DNA of 64,000 nt from Atriophallophorus winterbourni (GCA_013407085.1 JACCGJ010010690.1:1-64000), one strand, 5' to 3'; numbered from the stretch's first letter, positions 1-13,500 are shown. A program made the numbers and translations. Notes: generated by a model from the letters alone, not told the origin.

Positions 1-75
1 TGAGGTGAATGTGAGCAATACAAAATAAAGGATAAAAATGTTCAACTGTAATTGAAAACAGCTTTATAAAACTAC

Positions 76-317
76 CTCTTTTTGACCGGTCGCTGAGCAT
101 TTTCCACAGCCGTGGCTTCAGCGACATTGTCTCCCACTACGGTAACTGAATAATGGTCACTCACAGACGCGCACCTATCTGTGCTCTGTGAAGACAAATC
201 ACCATGCCGATATGCTGTGGAACCAGTTCGAGTTGAGTTCAACGCAACGGCCGCCGAGTTGTCTAGTGTTGTTAGCAGATTCTCCGCTTTCGTGGCCAAC
301 TCGGAAAACCAAGACAT
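76..317 (-). CDS. GOLGA5: First coding exon of a golgin-84 (GOLGA5)-like gene
   Basis: The minus-strand reading frame begins MSWFSELATKAENLL and continues with a D-x4-A-x-AL pattern. This matches the start of golgin-84 proteins (MSWF, then LA-KAE-LL and D---A-AL spaced the same way). Golgin-84 is a tail-anchored coiled-coil Golgi membrane tether for intra-Golgi vesicles. After about 30 conserved residues the sequence turns Ser/Thr/Val-rich and weakly conserved, as in the family before the coiled coil. The exon ends at 76 with a good donor (AG|GTAGTT, GT at 75-74) after 80 codons plus 2 nt, just before an in-frame TAG. The rest of the gene (coiled coil, C-terminal anchor) must lie left of the window. 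ATG at 315-317 is chosen because the homology starts there. The match is short, so identity is likely but not certain. Confidence 0.66.
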
Positions 318-3300
318 CTGAAAGTTATGAAAGCGGGCTTTTAAGTAAAAACGGATGATAAGGAAAGCAATTTACACGGAAACTGGGTAAAAATGTTCAA
401 GTGACACAGCTGAAAATGTGCCAAAGAATACAGTTCAACAGCCTGATTACGTAACCGTCAATGCGGTCGAAGCATAAACCTTTCACAAGGTACCGATCAT
501 CTAAGTGTGGGTAATGGAAGAACGAGCAAGTAACCTAGGACCACAAGTTAAAGTTGATGTTTCCCAATTTCATGAAAGGTAGCGGCACGATACCATGCGA
601 CCAAACTGTGAAAAGTCAAGGTGCTAACCCTGGGTGGTAATGAAAAGTCATTTTTAAATACGCATAGACGTACGTAGTAAATTATTTACTAAATGGAAAT
701 GAAACCTGGACATGTACGCAAGACACGAACGGAAGCTGAATGCTATTCATTTACGGGCCATTCGTCGCAGCTCTGACAAATCGTGGATGGGCAAAGTAAC
801 AAATAGATAAGTGATTTATAACGCTACTACGACTGCGCCGCCTAGGCTGGCCGGGTCGTATATACAGAATGAACAATAATCGTATCCCAAAATATCTACC
901 CTATGGAAAGTTTAAATCAGTAATTTGACCTTTGAAAAGGCCGTACTTGCGCTACAAAGACCTGTACAAGAAATATATGAAAACACTTAACATTAATCCT
1001 ATGAAGTGAAAGAACTTGCTCTTGACCACTCACTTAGGAGCCAGTGTGAAGCGTTAACCTCAAGATGGCGGATGAAACCTATTAGCCTATCAATGTGAAA
1101 GCAGCGTGAGATCGTTCCTCCCGAATTGTGCTGTTTGGTGATGTGAGCATGAGATCACCATGTGCTTGCGATATGCATCATGAACAAAGTCGACCGAGGG
1201 CCAAAAGCAACAATATACGTATGACTGCACGAAGTTGGAAAAGGTAATGACTTAAAAGCAGCGGGAATGTATATAAACTAAAATAGTCCCAGACATCCCT
1301 AGTCAAGAGAAGCATACCAGTTGCGGATAATTACCGTTAGGAATCAATGTAGGGTAGTGTTGCCAGTGCACCCTAAAAGAAATTCGCTACTGAAAGAAGT
1401 TGAAAAGAGAGCCTTACGATTTCCACGATGCGACTGGCTACCGTTGACGGAAATTTGCTAGATACCTCATACAGACAAGACCTCAGTATACTATTTCTTC
1501 ATCTACACAAATGAGCAATGATAAAACCAAATAGCAGTATTAGTGTAGATTCAGATAGATTACTCCAAAGCCAGAGCCGAATAAAAATGTTATTTACGTC
1601 GCATTCCTATCATTCCGTTGATAAATACCGACAACGCACACATTGCGTGGGAGAGAATTTCTACTCTCACTTTTGAACAAGGATCATCAACGTCCATTAC
1701 ATCAGTGTTAAATTATTTGCAACGCTAATAAACACAGAAAGTATCGATCAATAACTGCCGTTGCTATATATGCCGTGAATCACGTGCCGTATTTCATGTG
1801 AGACGTAATCAATGTAGATGAACCACTATCGAGTGGGTTAGTTGGAGAATGTGACCATCGATTTGAACACCGCCTTACGAGGAGTACGTTGTGATCAGAA
1901 CCAATAGTTAGTAAGACTTCGCGGTGAAACAACAGAACTGAAGGCGTCAATCTTTATTGCACTTGAAATGTTTTGTTCGAACGACCGATCAAAATAATCG
2001 ATTAAACTCAATTAGATAATGTGGAAACCTGAAGAAACAAATGCAGCATAGATGTGGAAGTGTCAAGAGCGCTTCAACAAGAAAAAACTCTAGTAAACAG
2101 TGTGTAACAAAACGACGAGTGGGGGGTATACTTATACGGTGAATTATTATTAACGTGCTCGCTAAGCGACTTGTCGTCGCAGTAAAAATGGATTCTTCGT
2201 TAATAATAGAACCAAGTTAAGCTGGGAAATCGAGCGAACATTCGCTCTAGTTCGTGACATTTTTGATTTAGGCTTGATTTACTGGCACATGATGGTCGAA
2301 AATCTCAAGACTACAAGAAGATAAGTTGGCTCTCGAACAAGACGTCTTTTATTTTACCGTACGCGAATCACAAATGATATCGAATTAATTGTAATGAAAT
2401 GGGAGTTATCATGTCTATTTCTATGTATATGGACCGAGAAGCAGGCTAATCTAATAGAGGTGAAATCATCGCAGTGAGAGAAACATGTCGCGCCAGAAAG
2501 CCCCTTGGGGTTCATCGACACATTGGATTGGTTATCAGAAATGAACCAACGAGAAGTCTCCAATTACGACAGCAATTCACCACTACAACCAATGACAGAA
2601 AATAAGCACCAGTGTAGGTAATACAAACGGATGGATCACTCCAAACGCGTGGAATGTTTCGTCAATGGTGACAAGTCTGACACTCATATTCCAGCTCAGT
2701 GAACCAATCAACACCCTTACATCAATCCACACACGAGACCATCAAATGAATTTAAAATATATGGAAATAATAGTTGAAAAAAATTTATATTGCTCTCAGT
2801 CGATAGGTAGACAAATAACGATAAACAGAACAAGATCTAAGAAAAATCAAATCAGAAAATTTAGCACAGCGGGTTCCACGATGAAGATACGAATGGGCGA
2901 GTCGACAACATGCGCGCAGTTCGGGGAATCGAAATTTGACTGCGGATATGTCACATCATGTATTTGGCAGCTTTAAGGGTGAGATTTGTTGAGGTGGGCA
3001 GGAGCGGTTCCTCTTTCTTTTGAGCTGGTTGGCTGAAGGAGTATAGGAAAAATGGTGAAATAGGAATTTCGAGTGTAAAATTTGATAACGATAACAATAA
3101 AACGGTAAATACAATAAAGATGAGAGTTAGTATTTCTGGCTGTATTAGCCATGTTGCAACAGAAATAGTAGTTCATGTATGAAGACAAATCGAACGTTTA
3201 TATGTGGAAAACGAAAAAAATTCGGTGAAATCTGCAGTTCGCGGTTTATTTATGATTGCACAAGGAAACTATTCCAACTTGAACGTGTAATTTTCTAGCT

Positions 3301-3344
3301 TCATGCTATGTATGAAGATGAAATCTCACAAGCATGGAGTGCGG
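318..3344. other. Intergenic DNA upstream of golgin-84, no gene seen
   Basis: This holds the 5' flank of the golgin-84-like gene. Apart from the diverged repeat at about 880-975 there is no ORF with recognisable homology, no RNA gene and no clear element end. The short ORFs here (longest 103 codons near 2665) look random. Confidence 0.4.
880..975 (+). repeat. Diverged dispersed repeat (copy 1; copy 2 at about 8160-8262)
   Basis: The stretch reading roughly cgtatcccaaaatatc, a gap, then aaatcagtaatttgacc and a ggccgt/agccgt core is repeated in the same order at 8160-8262. By eye the two are around 70% alike. Neither codes for anything recognisable. It is probably an old dispersed element; its ends are not visible. 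Confidence 0.4.
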
Positions 3345-3364
3345 AAAAGTGCTAGAAAGCAAGA

Positions 3365-3548
3365 ATGCACATGGGCTCAGACAATATCAAATAACCCACA
3401 CCTAGACAGATGTAGGAAAGAGAATAAGCGGCATTGAAACTCCCGCGTGTCTCCGCATGCAACTCACTACTGGTGGCTTATCAACTTAGCACGGTTATCT
3501 GCGTAGTACAGCACACGGTTATCTACTGGACGATTGCACATACGAGCT
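3365..3548 (-). mobile_element. SINE-like element, (CATA)n-tail family, diverged copy
   Basis: In reverse orientation this keeps the order of the family: acatgggct, the cctagacagat core, the gactc-cgcgtgt-tccgcatgcaactcactac block, then atcaa-ttagcacggt and acgattgcacat at its 5' end. It is heavily mutated and lacks a clear tail or target duplication. Confidence 0.6.
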
Positions 3549-3969
3549 TCACTGTTAAACAGATTGACCGTGAACAGGTCAGTTAAGTCAATTGGCGAGA
3601 TATATGAGAAAACTATAGATTCGTCACCCCAAACAATTATTTTATCTCAAACAAAAAAAGATTTGCTATTGGATGCAAACCAAGGTTCTAAATTTTGAAT
3701 AGATCTCTTATTTTCATCAACCTTTATATTCACTCACTTGTTTATCTTTATCGATCTGTGATTTCATATTAAGTCAGGTTTCAGTTTTCTATTCTTTCAT
3801 TTTATTTAGTGTTGAATTTAATAGGATAGACACTTCCTGCATGCAAATGCTCAATAGCCAGTATAGTAAATTTCACAACTACATGAGAGGCTTAACTAGA
3901 CTTCTTTATGAAAGAGATACAGCGCTTTTTTCCGCGACTGCACGGCGCCTGCCGTTAGCAATTATCACT

Positions 3970-5110
3970 GAGTGACGCCGAAAATCTATGTTAAAGTAAT
4001 GCCTAGGAAACTCTATCGACCAAGAGAAAGTAAGCTCTTCAAGAAGCGATGTAATAGAAGCAATATCAAAGATTTACGATCAATGATCTCTTCAACCGTA
4101 TTCTCTGATGATAACGTCTCACAATGTCACATCAAAAAACCTGAACTTTTGTGAAAAAATCTGCATCCGACCAAAAAACTTCTCTTCAACTACATTGGAG
4201 AGGTTGCACAGGCAGAAAGAACGAGCTTACCGCAGCGGAAACAGGGCACTGACTAAAGAACTGACTAAGGCTAGCAAGTCCGAAATAAGGTGTCGGGAAA
4301 TAGTACGTTTTGTGGGAAACACTTGTAAAGTGCACTGAGAAAACTCTATGCCCACGACAGTGTGCGCAAGTTACGTAACTCTTCACCTGTTTAACTGAAT
4401 CTAAACTTTAGTGGTGAGAATGTTATGGATATAAAACAGTCTACCTTCACATGGTTATTAGTAACTGATGAAGGATACAGCATAACTGAAGACTGGGTCC
4501 TCAACAAGCTCAGTGATTTAAAAGAATACAAACCAACAGGCCCAAACAGGGTCAATCGAATTATGCTGAAGGTCTACGCACCATGGATCGATAAACCGAC
4601 AACCTCGACATGTTGTCGACGTGCACAACTGTCAATTGTTGGAAACAGTTAAAATTACACCGGTTTTCAAAACGTTCACAGACCCATAGCATATACTTCA
4701 CAGGTTTTAAAAGTAGAGCATAGTTCTCTATCGTATGCAAAAATTACCTTAAAACAAGGATGATAATCAATTTGCATATCAAAAACTGTGCTCAGAGAAC
4801 GATGCTGTTGTTTAATTCAGCGTTACATCAGCTCGACAAAAAGTCATTAGCTGCCAAAGTATGCTTCCTTGATTATACAAATGCGCAACTAATAGAACTA
4901 TTAAAAACACAGTCTATACCATACAACATTGTCAGCAGGATATGTGGATACTTTAGGGATAGGCTGAATTCTACGGACCGCGCTATTTCGCTCCCAAACG
5001 TGGAAGGAGTTCTTCAAGTTGCGATTCTCTCTCTATTCTTTTGTTTCAACATACTTATTTGCTCTTCCGTAGCCTCCCTCAACTTTCAGGCTCGAATACA
5101 GCGGTGATAT
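3970..5110 (+). pseudogene. Degenerate CR1-like LINE fragment (pre-RT and RT)
   Basis: Pieces in successive frames follow the order of a CR1-like LINE ORF2. An Arg/Lys-rich linker lies around 4170-4340. A block near 4490-4640 carries VLNKLSDLKEYKPTGPNRV, which resembles the L-x-LK-x-KSPGPD motif before the RT. A palm-like block at 4790-5070 (KVCFLDYTNA, then GYFRDRL, then NVEGVLQVAILSLF) stands where CR1 RTs have the FLDFAKAFD and SGVPQGSVLGPLLF motifs. Stops, frameshifts and lost catalytic residues show it is dead. A second fragment of the same family is at 10555-10690. Confidence 0.6.
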
Positions 5111-5994
5111 GCTGTACTTAGGAACAGCACTTCAGATAAACAAGATTTGAACTTGTGCACCGCTGTTGGATAAGGTTGGCACGACCAGCCTGTTCAATCA
5201 CGTGGCCACATAGGTGAAGTGGGTAAACCCACGTAACCGATCATGGGACGTGTACCAATCTTATCCAAGTGGTGCAAACAGTACGAGACCATTCGTATAA
5301 ATGCATGCAAATACGGAATTTTATTTCAAGCATCTCAGGTACTTTCTCAACTACATTAGATGAAAATATTACCTTAAAACATTTTTGTATTTAAATCCTG
5401 AAACATGTGTTATTGCGTTGATATTTTGTAATTGTGTACCGTAATTGTGTTCGTAGTATTCATATTTGCTTAATTTACCTCGTTTTGTTAACCGGGGACC
5501 TTCTAGTTTGTTGATGTGCTCTGATTTCAAAGTAATTCTCTAACTTTTTCTCTCTTGTATTTGTGTTTGTATTTTTTATCCGTCCAAAAAACCGTGCATT
5601 CCCATCATATACGCACACACTACCATCGGCTTCGTGCTATTTGTTCTCATCATATAAAGGCAGTACGATCAGATACACATGCCTTGGAAGTTTCTTGTGC
5701 TATATATAATTGAGTGTTTGATTTCGTTAGGTCAGTATGCGTACGCATAAAAGCACAAACCAGTAATCAAGCCAAGTTTGGGTTTGAGCCAACATGGCTA
5801 GGCCGCTTCAATCTCATCCGTTGCACGTAAACGGTCGATTGCTATTCCAGTACAGAATGACAGCATATTTGGCCAATATATTGTGCAACCATTTTTGCCC
5901 GCAGCTATTACGTTCCACACAACCATTGCTTCGTAAACACGCATTGTAGTTTTAGATGCATGATTAACCATCGCCTTTCCCTGAATCATATGTG
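5111..5994. other. Intergenic, no gene recognised
   Basis: This AT-rich stretch contains weak echoes (about 5600-5650: catcggcttcgtgctatttg) of the repeat that forms the palindrome near 20.3 kb. A 69-codon minus-strand ORF at 5798-6007 has no match I recognise. Confidence 0.3.
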
Positions 5995-6250
5995 CACGGA
6001 TGTGCAATCGTGCAGTACTTCGTGCTGTGCGGCAAACACCGTGCTAAATTGATTGGCCAGAGGTGGTGAGCTGCATGCTGAAACAAGCTGGAGTCTCACT
6101 ACCATTTCCTGTTCTTTTCTCTTCCTCATATCTGTCTAGACCTGGGCAACCTGACAGTATCCTAGCCCGCGTGCAGTCTCTGAGTGTGCGGCACTTTGCC
6201 TGGATCAGACTTGTGCTTTCATACCACACCATACCATACCATACCATAAT
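5995..6250 (+). mobile_element. SINE-like element, (CATA)n-tail family
   Basis: This is a full-length copy. It opens cacggatgtgcaatcgtgc, runs through the conserved gctaacaccgtgctaaattg, gtctcactaccatttc and cctgggcaacctgacag blocks, and ends cttgtgctttcataccacaccatacc. The tail here is a CATAC/CATACCA variant. The last ~40 bp and the DNA beyond it are included in the 380-bp tandem duplication that starts at 6208. Confidence 0.8.
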
Positions 6251-6959
6251 TGTGTACCATCTCTCATATTTTCTTTAAAAAGTAAAATTGAAATTTGGAA
6301 TATTTTCGAATAAATCATTTACATTCTTCATTCTTCTAAAAATGTAGTGCTGCCCACATCCCCAAACTTAGACACCAAAAAACTCAAAATCATTGTCTGG
6401 TTCTGTATCACAACCGTGGTTCGTTGTACGAATCTTACTGAACAAGGCTTTCAAAAATCGAACATTGTGACACAGATTCAGATTCATATATACAGTGTTA
6501 ATAAAAGGCAAACAGGCGAGAGAAAAGAGGCACACAATTACATACGATGAGAAGGTGAGCACACCAATCTCATGCAACACTTTGCGCGACTTGTGCTTTC
6601 ATACCACACCATACCATACCATACCATAATTGTGTACCATCTCTCATATTTTCTTTAAAAAGTAAAATTGAAATTTGGAATATTTTCGAATAAATCATTT
6701 ACATTCTTCATTCTTCTAAAAATGTAGTGCTGCCCACATCCCCAAACTTAGACACCAAAAAACTCAAAATCATTGTCTGGTTCTGTATCACAACCGTGGT
6801 TCGTTGTACGAATCTTACTGAACAAGGCTTTCAAAAATCGAACATTGTGACACAGATTCAGATTCATATATACAGTGTTAATAAAAGGCAAACAGGCGAG
6901 AGAAAAGAGGCACACAATTACATACGATGAGAAGGTGAGCACACCAATCTCATGCAACA
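6208..6959. repeat. Exact 380-bp tandem duplication (6208-6587 and 6588-6959)
   Basis: The bases from gacttgtgctttcatacc at 6208 recur from 6588 with an offset of exactly 380, and I found no difference through to the catgcaaca motif at 6571-6579 and 6951-6959. The unit covers the tail of the SINE-like element and about 340 bp of unique DNA. Perfect identity means a very recent duplication or an assembly artefact. Confidence 0.93.
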
Positions 6960-7495
6960 TGCGCGATTGACATTATTCAACGGGTGATCGAAATTCGCAA
7001 GGGCTCTTTCGATCGATTGGCAAATTAAAAAGAGCGAACACAACCGGCGAACGAACGGAAACCCGCTTGCTACGTTCAACCACACGAACAACCGCCTACA
7101 ATGAAGCACATGTAACACGAGGAAACCCAGTAACGTTTGTTTCGGTTTCCGCTCAGTGTTATCGAACGGCTGTCATGGCAACGAGGGAGCTCAAAAGCGA
7201 AACAATAAGTTGATTGTCTTTCATTCATAGATTCACGACAGCCATATTGATTTCAATGAGGTCCCTACATGTGACTGAAAAGAGTATTGAATAGCATCAT
7301 GGCACCTGTTCTCAGTGTTCATATACTTAATCTTCTACAGGCTTAGTATAGTATTTTAGTATTTTAGATCTAACAAATCCCAATCTCTTTAGGAGTTTAT
7401 TTTGTTATGATTAAATAGAAAATAAGAACTCGGTATTTGCTACAGATGTAATGCTGCCAACTATTATTATGATGATTACGAATAGAACATCTCGC
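6960..7495. other. SNAP-25 3' flank / 3' UTR
   Basis: This is AT-rich DNA downstream of the SNAP-25 stop on the minus strand. No ORF of interest is present. The exact polyadenylation site is not determined. Confidence 0.35.
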
Positions 7496-7558
7496 TTACC
7501 CGACGATCCTTTCGGCACGGGCTTGCGCTGCAGCAATGCGACTTTGGTTATCAGTTGT
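7496..7558 (-). CDS. SNAP25: SNAP-25 terminal exon
   Basis: It encodes TTDNQSRIAAAQARAERIVG and a TAA stop. It corresponds to the vertebrate C-terminus NKTRIDEANQRATKMLGSG. Acceptor is ttttttttacag|ACA (AG at 7560-7559). Confidence 0.93.
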   Translation of the reverse strand, partial: TTDNQSRIAAAQARAERIVG

Positions 7559-10500
7559 CTGTAAAAAAAATGGCACGGGGTTATACTGGGAGGAAGGAAT
7601 CAACGAAAAAGCAGTTGAAGGATAGAACAAGATAGCGTACACAATGATTCATGAACCATATGAAATGTAAGGCTATAATTCTACGCTGATCTGATTTCCC
7701 TTTTGAGTAGAAGAAACCAAATCCAAAACTGAAAACCCAAGGAAAAAGGGATGTTGGAATATGAAAGCAAGGGGGTATATAGCATGGATTCCTTCTTATA
7801 TAGACTAAAGAAATAATGTCAGACGGGCGAATGCAGAATCTCGATGAGAAAAATCAGGATGTGCAAGATGTAGCTTTTACCTAGAATTATCGAAGAGGCC
7901 TAATGTTAGGCGCCTATATCTCTAATGAAACATGAATGCAACAAAGTTAACTGGACGAAAAAGTGACAGCAGTAAATGAGCATCCTTGTGGCTCCCACGA
8001 CTGTTTTTGGCCTTCTTCCGTCTATGTCGAACACGGATGTGCATCGCGAGTACGTGAAATTTTCAAGCTTACAACTGTTTCACATGACTAAACAGTCTAA
8101 TTCGGAAGTAACGATTTTTCGCACAAACTTCACAGCGATGACGCATTGAGTCATGCCATATGTGCATAATGGAAAATGGTCGTACCCCAAAAGATCAACC
8201 TAATGAAGAGTGGAAATCAGCAAATTGACCTTAGGATAAGCCGTGCTTGTGGTACAAGTACGTTTGCATCTATAACGTTAGTTTACATATCTTAAATCCG
8301 TTGGAGCTAAGTACGAGAAGGAAGTTCAACAATTTGACTCGATACAAATCACGAAATTTAAACTTGGGGGCATTTCGATTAGAAAAATCAATTTGCGTTT
8401 CGTTGAAACAAAATTGCACCCGTTTTAACATTACAATGTGCCTCTGAGTTGCATCGTTGAGAAGGGTTTGCGGTAAAGAGACGATCAATCAATGACAGAA
8501 GTTGATTTTAACGCTCATCTTCAAGCGAATAGAGCGACTACGCATTGTGCTCGTTATATTTCGGTGACGGAAACGTGAGGACTGATCTCATGTATACATT
8601 TATGAAGCGCCGATTTGTTTGTTGGTAAACCCACGCAGAGTTGAAATGACAGTTTGGGTGTTCGACAAACTCTGTTGACACATGATTGAAAATGTGACGA
8701 TTAAGTTGCGTGACGCAAGCAAAAACTTTTAAGCTGAGTCGCCGCTGAGTATTCTATGCTATGTTTGAAAGATTTTACTTCCAGAACGAGATAAATGTCA
8801 TTTGGAAAAGTAAATTATCATCTATCTGAGTGCCATCTATGTTTCCATCTATCTATTTGTTTATCACTCATCCCCTGAACTTTCTAACTGTCTCTGTATA
8901 TAGCAACGACGGTAATGGCAACGGATGTGCAATCGTGCAGTACTTTGTGCTGTACGGCTAACACCGTGCTAAATTGATTGGCCAGAGTTAGTGAGCTGTA
9001 TGCTGAAACAGGCTGGAGTCTCACTACCATTTCCTGTTCTTTTTTCTTCCTCATATTTGTCTAGGCCTGGGCAACCTGACAGTATCTTAGCCCACATGAA
9101 GTCTCTTACTGTGCGGCACTTTGCCTGGATCAGGCTTGTGCTTTCGTTCCATACAATACCAGTGGCCAGTTTTGGCAAAATTGAGTATGCTAATCTAGAT
9201 GAATGACATCCAAACAGACATTTAATTAAAAAAATTAGCCATAATACGAAAACTTACTTTCATTTCGACTCGTTCGAGGATCTCATTGTGCGTCCGGATT
9301 TCCTGGTTCATGTCAGTGGCCATCAATCGGAGGTCAGTGACCACACCGGCAACATGCTGCAAATTTGTTTCCATTTCATCCTCCCGCGCATCGTTTGTGA
9401 TGCTGAGAAAAAACCACATGAATAAAATGCGGCTGAGGTTGTTGTCACATAAAGATACGTATACTTAAAAAATACGAGAACATACAGGAGGCTTTGCATT
9501 ACCTACCGTAATCTTCTTGAAGTAACGATACACGAAGACACCAGCACATGCAGCCGCGAAGTTCCGGGTACAAAATGCTCATGTAGCAGTTACCACTAAG
9601 TCATTTTGGAGAACTAGCGTTTTAAAAGCCGTTAAATGGCCGTGAAGACAAAAATGATGCAGTACGACGAGACATGTGCCATCCACACTGACTGTCATCC
9701 ATTTACAAAGCAAGTGTCGCATCGTAAACATATAGTGAAGGGGCACGGTAACAAACGTAGGTACTCTTTAACGCTGGCCAATACAGTGTTTACTATTTCG
9801 CGACATCGTCACATACAATGGCTGGACCATGTCTGCAAAATGGACTGTTCGTATTTTAAAAGAACTACCATATACGGAGATTGAATTTGGAAGTCGACCT
9901 TTAGTAGGTCGCATTGATGGTAAAAAGTAAAAGACACTGACACTATGACGTAGTAACAAGACTGAAACAGCTTACATTGGATGTATGCATATATGTATGC
10001 GAAGTCACAAGTCAGATCCTGGCAAAATGCCACACAGTAATAGACTGCATGTGGGCGATGATACTTCAGGCAGAAATGAAAATAGAAACAGAAATGAGAC
10101 TGCAGCATGCTTTCACGTGCAGCTCACTACCGGTGGCAAATCAATTTAGCACGATTGCTCAGTACTTTGGATATATAGTGTAAAACATCAACTTCAAGTA
10201 GAGGAAGAGTGTGCGAAGCCGTCGACTGCTGAACGCGGATCACGCCTACACCAGAAAATTCGGTGCTAATCGACCAGGTATTGTGTATCAGTCTCAACAC
10301 TGAAAGAGATTGCCACATCCGAATTTAACTGTATAGAAAAGTAAAACGTTGGCTAGTATAAAATCATCATGTGTTGGATAAATATAACTGTAGTCGATAT
10401 CGATCGAAAAAGGTCAGCAGCAGCGCACCCGTGTGGAGCAAATGTGCTGCACATATGTATGGAAGTTTGGCACATAGTATTTTGTTCCGATTTCAAAATA

Positions 10501-13500
10501 TTTTGGATTATAGTTATTGATCGTATGTAAAAAATAGAATTTAACAAAGATGATATTAAATTTGCATGTCGAAATCAGCGTTCAATGATTGACGCTGTTG
10601 TGCTTAATTCAGTTTTACAGGGACTCAAAAATAGGTCCTTAATTATCAAAGTATGCTTTTTGATAACACCAATGCGTTTGGCTCTATTGATCTGGCACAA
10701 GAAGAAGAAGAAGAAGAAAAATGGCTTTATTCGAGTACACGAATTTTCAGCGATACAATAAATTCGACCACACGTAATAAAATGAACATTTAAAAAAAAT
10801 ACATGTCAAATAAAGATGATCCCACTTCAGTTATTATACTGTCAGTTTCTTCCTTAAATCGAGAATAACTTTTGTATGATCAACCAAATATCGAGCCATG
10901 TAAGGAATAAAAGAATTTTTGAATTTCTCAGTTCTTGCATACGGGACGATATGTTGACTACGTGTAGCTGGGAGCCAATGAAACACGGGTTATACAGTAA
11001 ATGATCAATCGTACTTTATGGATACACCTTAATACGTCGTCAATCTACATTCTTTTGTGATTCTAATGGAGAAAGAAGTTCAGCCATTCACTCTACATTC
11101 TTCTCTGCAACATACTATTCTACTATTACGAAGACGCCCCTAGCTTTGAGTTATAAATACGTGGATGAGGTAGTCATCGGGTTGCTGCAGAAACAACTCT
11201 TCTAATAGCACTCAACGGCGTTATAAAATTACAACCGGTTCAGAGAAGATAGACTTGTTTCTAACCGGGGAAATATGTAGAATTATCTCCCACTAATCTA
11301 CGTGGCGACAATAGTGACGCTTTGTGTATGGTATGAAAGCACAAGCCTGATCCACGCAAAGTGCTGCAGTCAGAGACTGCACATGGGCTAAGATACTGTC
11401 AGGTTGCCCAGGCCCAGACAGCTTTGTGTAGTAATGTTCAGCGATCTAGGATTAGATCTACATGCCTCAGTAGAGAGAAACTTGTCAGCTATCCAGGCGT
11501 CACTATTTCCGTAAACTTAACCTGGACCTCACCTTAATTCCATTGTCACAAATCATTACGTAGGGTATCCTTTTACATATTTCGGAGTCACGTTGTATCA
11601 AAATTATTTCACGTACCGGTTGAATATCTTACAAACATAACTTAGAAATTATTATGAAACAACACTTTCCTTCTTATGATCGAAATATTAATTTTATTTT
11701 CACATTTTTGACCCACTTCCACAGCTAAATCATTTAATATTCGATCGAAACATATTGCCAAGTAGAAGGAACTTATTCATGTATGTATGTATGTATGTAT
11801 GTATGTATGTATGTATGTATGTATGTATGTATGTATGTATGTATGTATGTATGTATGTATGTATGTATGAAATCACAAGCCTGATCCAGCCGAAGTGCCG
11901 CACAGTCTGTGACCGCACGTGGGATAAGATACTGTCAGGTTGTACAAGTCTAGACAGATATAAAAAGTGCCATTCGTGTTGAGACTTCAGCGTGTTTCCG
12001 CATGAAGCAGTAGAAAAGAAAAATTTAGCATGGTGTTAGCTGCGGGGTACAAAAGTACTACATGTCATCATTACTAACAACATTACACCGGTAACAAGTG
12101 CTTAACTGTCGTACACGAGGAATGTGCCCCTTGAAAACAATCAGGAAACAAAGATATTCATTTGCATGCACTTCCATCACAAACACCAAACGATCGGTTT
12201 CGTGCTGTTTGCAGTCGTCAGGTAAGGAACAGTGGAGGAATGGTAAACAAACAGAGCTTGTATCCCACTGTTAGATAAGGAAGCAGACTTTAACTTGGAT
12301 AAAATAGCAAGCCGTCCAAAATGTGTATAATCACTGACTCATCATCAGTATTATGCACGGATGTGCTGTGCGGCTAACACCGTGCTAAATTGATTGGCCA
12401 GAGGTAGTGAGCTGCATGCTGATACAAGCTGGAGTCTCACTACCATTTCTATTTCTATTCAATTTTCTTCCTCATATCTGTCTAGGCCTGGGCAACCTGG
12501 CAGTATCTTAGCCCACGTGCAGTCTCTGACAGTACGGCACTTTGCCTGGATCAGGCTTGTGCTTTCATACATACATACATACATCATTATGAAACACAAG
12601 TCTGGAGCCCGACCAAGTGCCAAGCAATATGAAGCAGGAAAAGCAGATAAGCAAGCGCGTGAAAAATGGAAAGCAGGCAAGCGGAATATGCAAAAGCAAA
12701 TGCGCAAAACATCTTGCTTTTGTCATTTCACTGCATGCGATTTTTTTTGTTGATTGGTCTTTGACTCACCGCGTAATAAATTGGTTTTGGCCTGGAATGC
12801 CAGGTTGAACAGATACTGGTTTACCCTGACCATATTGACCACCAAAACCACCATAATTCTGACTTGAGTAAGCTCCATTTTGTAATGGCGCATTGTATTT
12901 CACCTCATATCGATCTGGTTGCAGTCGACGCCCTCTGAAATCGTAATCAGAACACTATGGTTAGTTTAACTGATTAATTTGGTGAGCAGCAGAACGGGTA
13001 ATTTTAATGAACTTTTATCTTGATTGCCATTGGTTATTAGCTGACAGCTGAAACCCACTATGGTTTCTTTAAGAATAACAACCTACAGATTTTTATATTT
13101 GTCAAAAGTATACGATGAAAGGTAAGTTTTTTCCAACTCGTAGGAGCCAGAACTTTCATATTTTGCAAACGTCTTTGTACCGGTTTGCTGAAAGGTCAAC
13201 TTCCTGATTAAAACTCCATATAAAGTTAGAATACGACCGTTTCAAAATCTATACTCATTACCCAGACAGCGTAGGCGGTGCTGTTACAGTGCAATTAACA
13301 TGTAGTGCAGAACAACATTCGCTATTCTGTCCATATACAATTCTTGTGTGTACGTTCCAGGTTTCCTCGACATATAGTAAGGCACATAGTACGTGCGTGA
13401 TGTATACTATTATTTTTATCATTAAGGTCCGTTTCGGTTGGCCTCCAGCAGGGATGTTTACACCTGAAAAGATTAAAGCTGCTATGCAAATCAAATTATC

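Noticed and set aside
5798..6007. 69-codon minus-strand ORF
   Set aside because: No recognisable domain and it overlaps the start of a SINE-like copy.
9636..9884. 82-codon ORF with HRHIQWLDHVCKMD, recalling the RWLGHV-RM motif of RTE C-termini
   Set aside because: Only one weak motif; not enough to call a LINE fragment.
11730..11982. ORFs on both strands rich in Tyr-Val-Cys-Met or Ile-His-Thr-Tyr
   Set aside because: They are translations of the TATG microsatellite, not genes.
12394..12753. 119-codon ORF with SSYLSRPGQPGSILAHVQSL and similar ORFs at 6063, 8991, 18188, 52943 and 59766
   Set aside because: All are the same SINE-like element read in one frame. Such ORFs often become hypothetical proteins in draft annotations.
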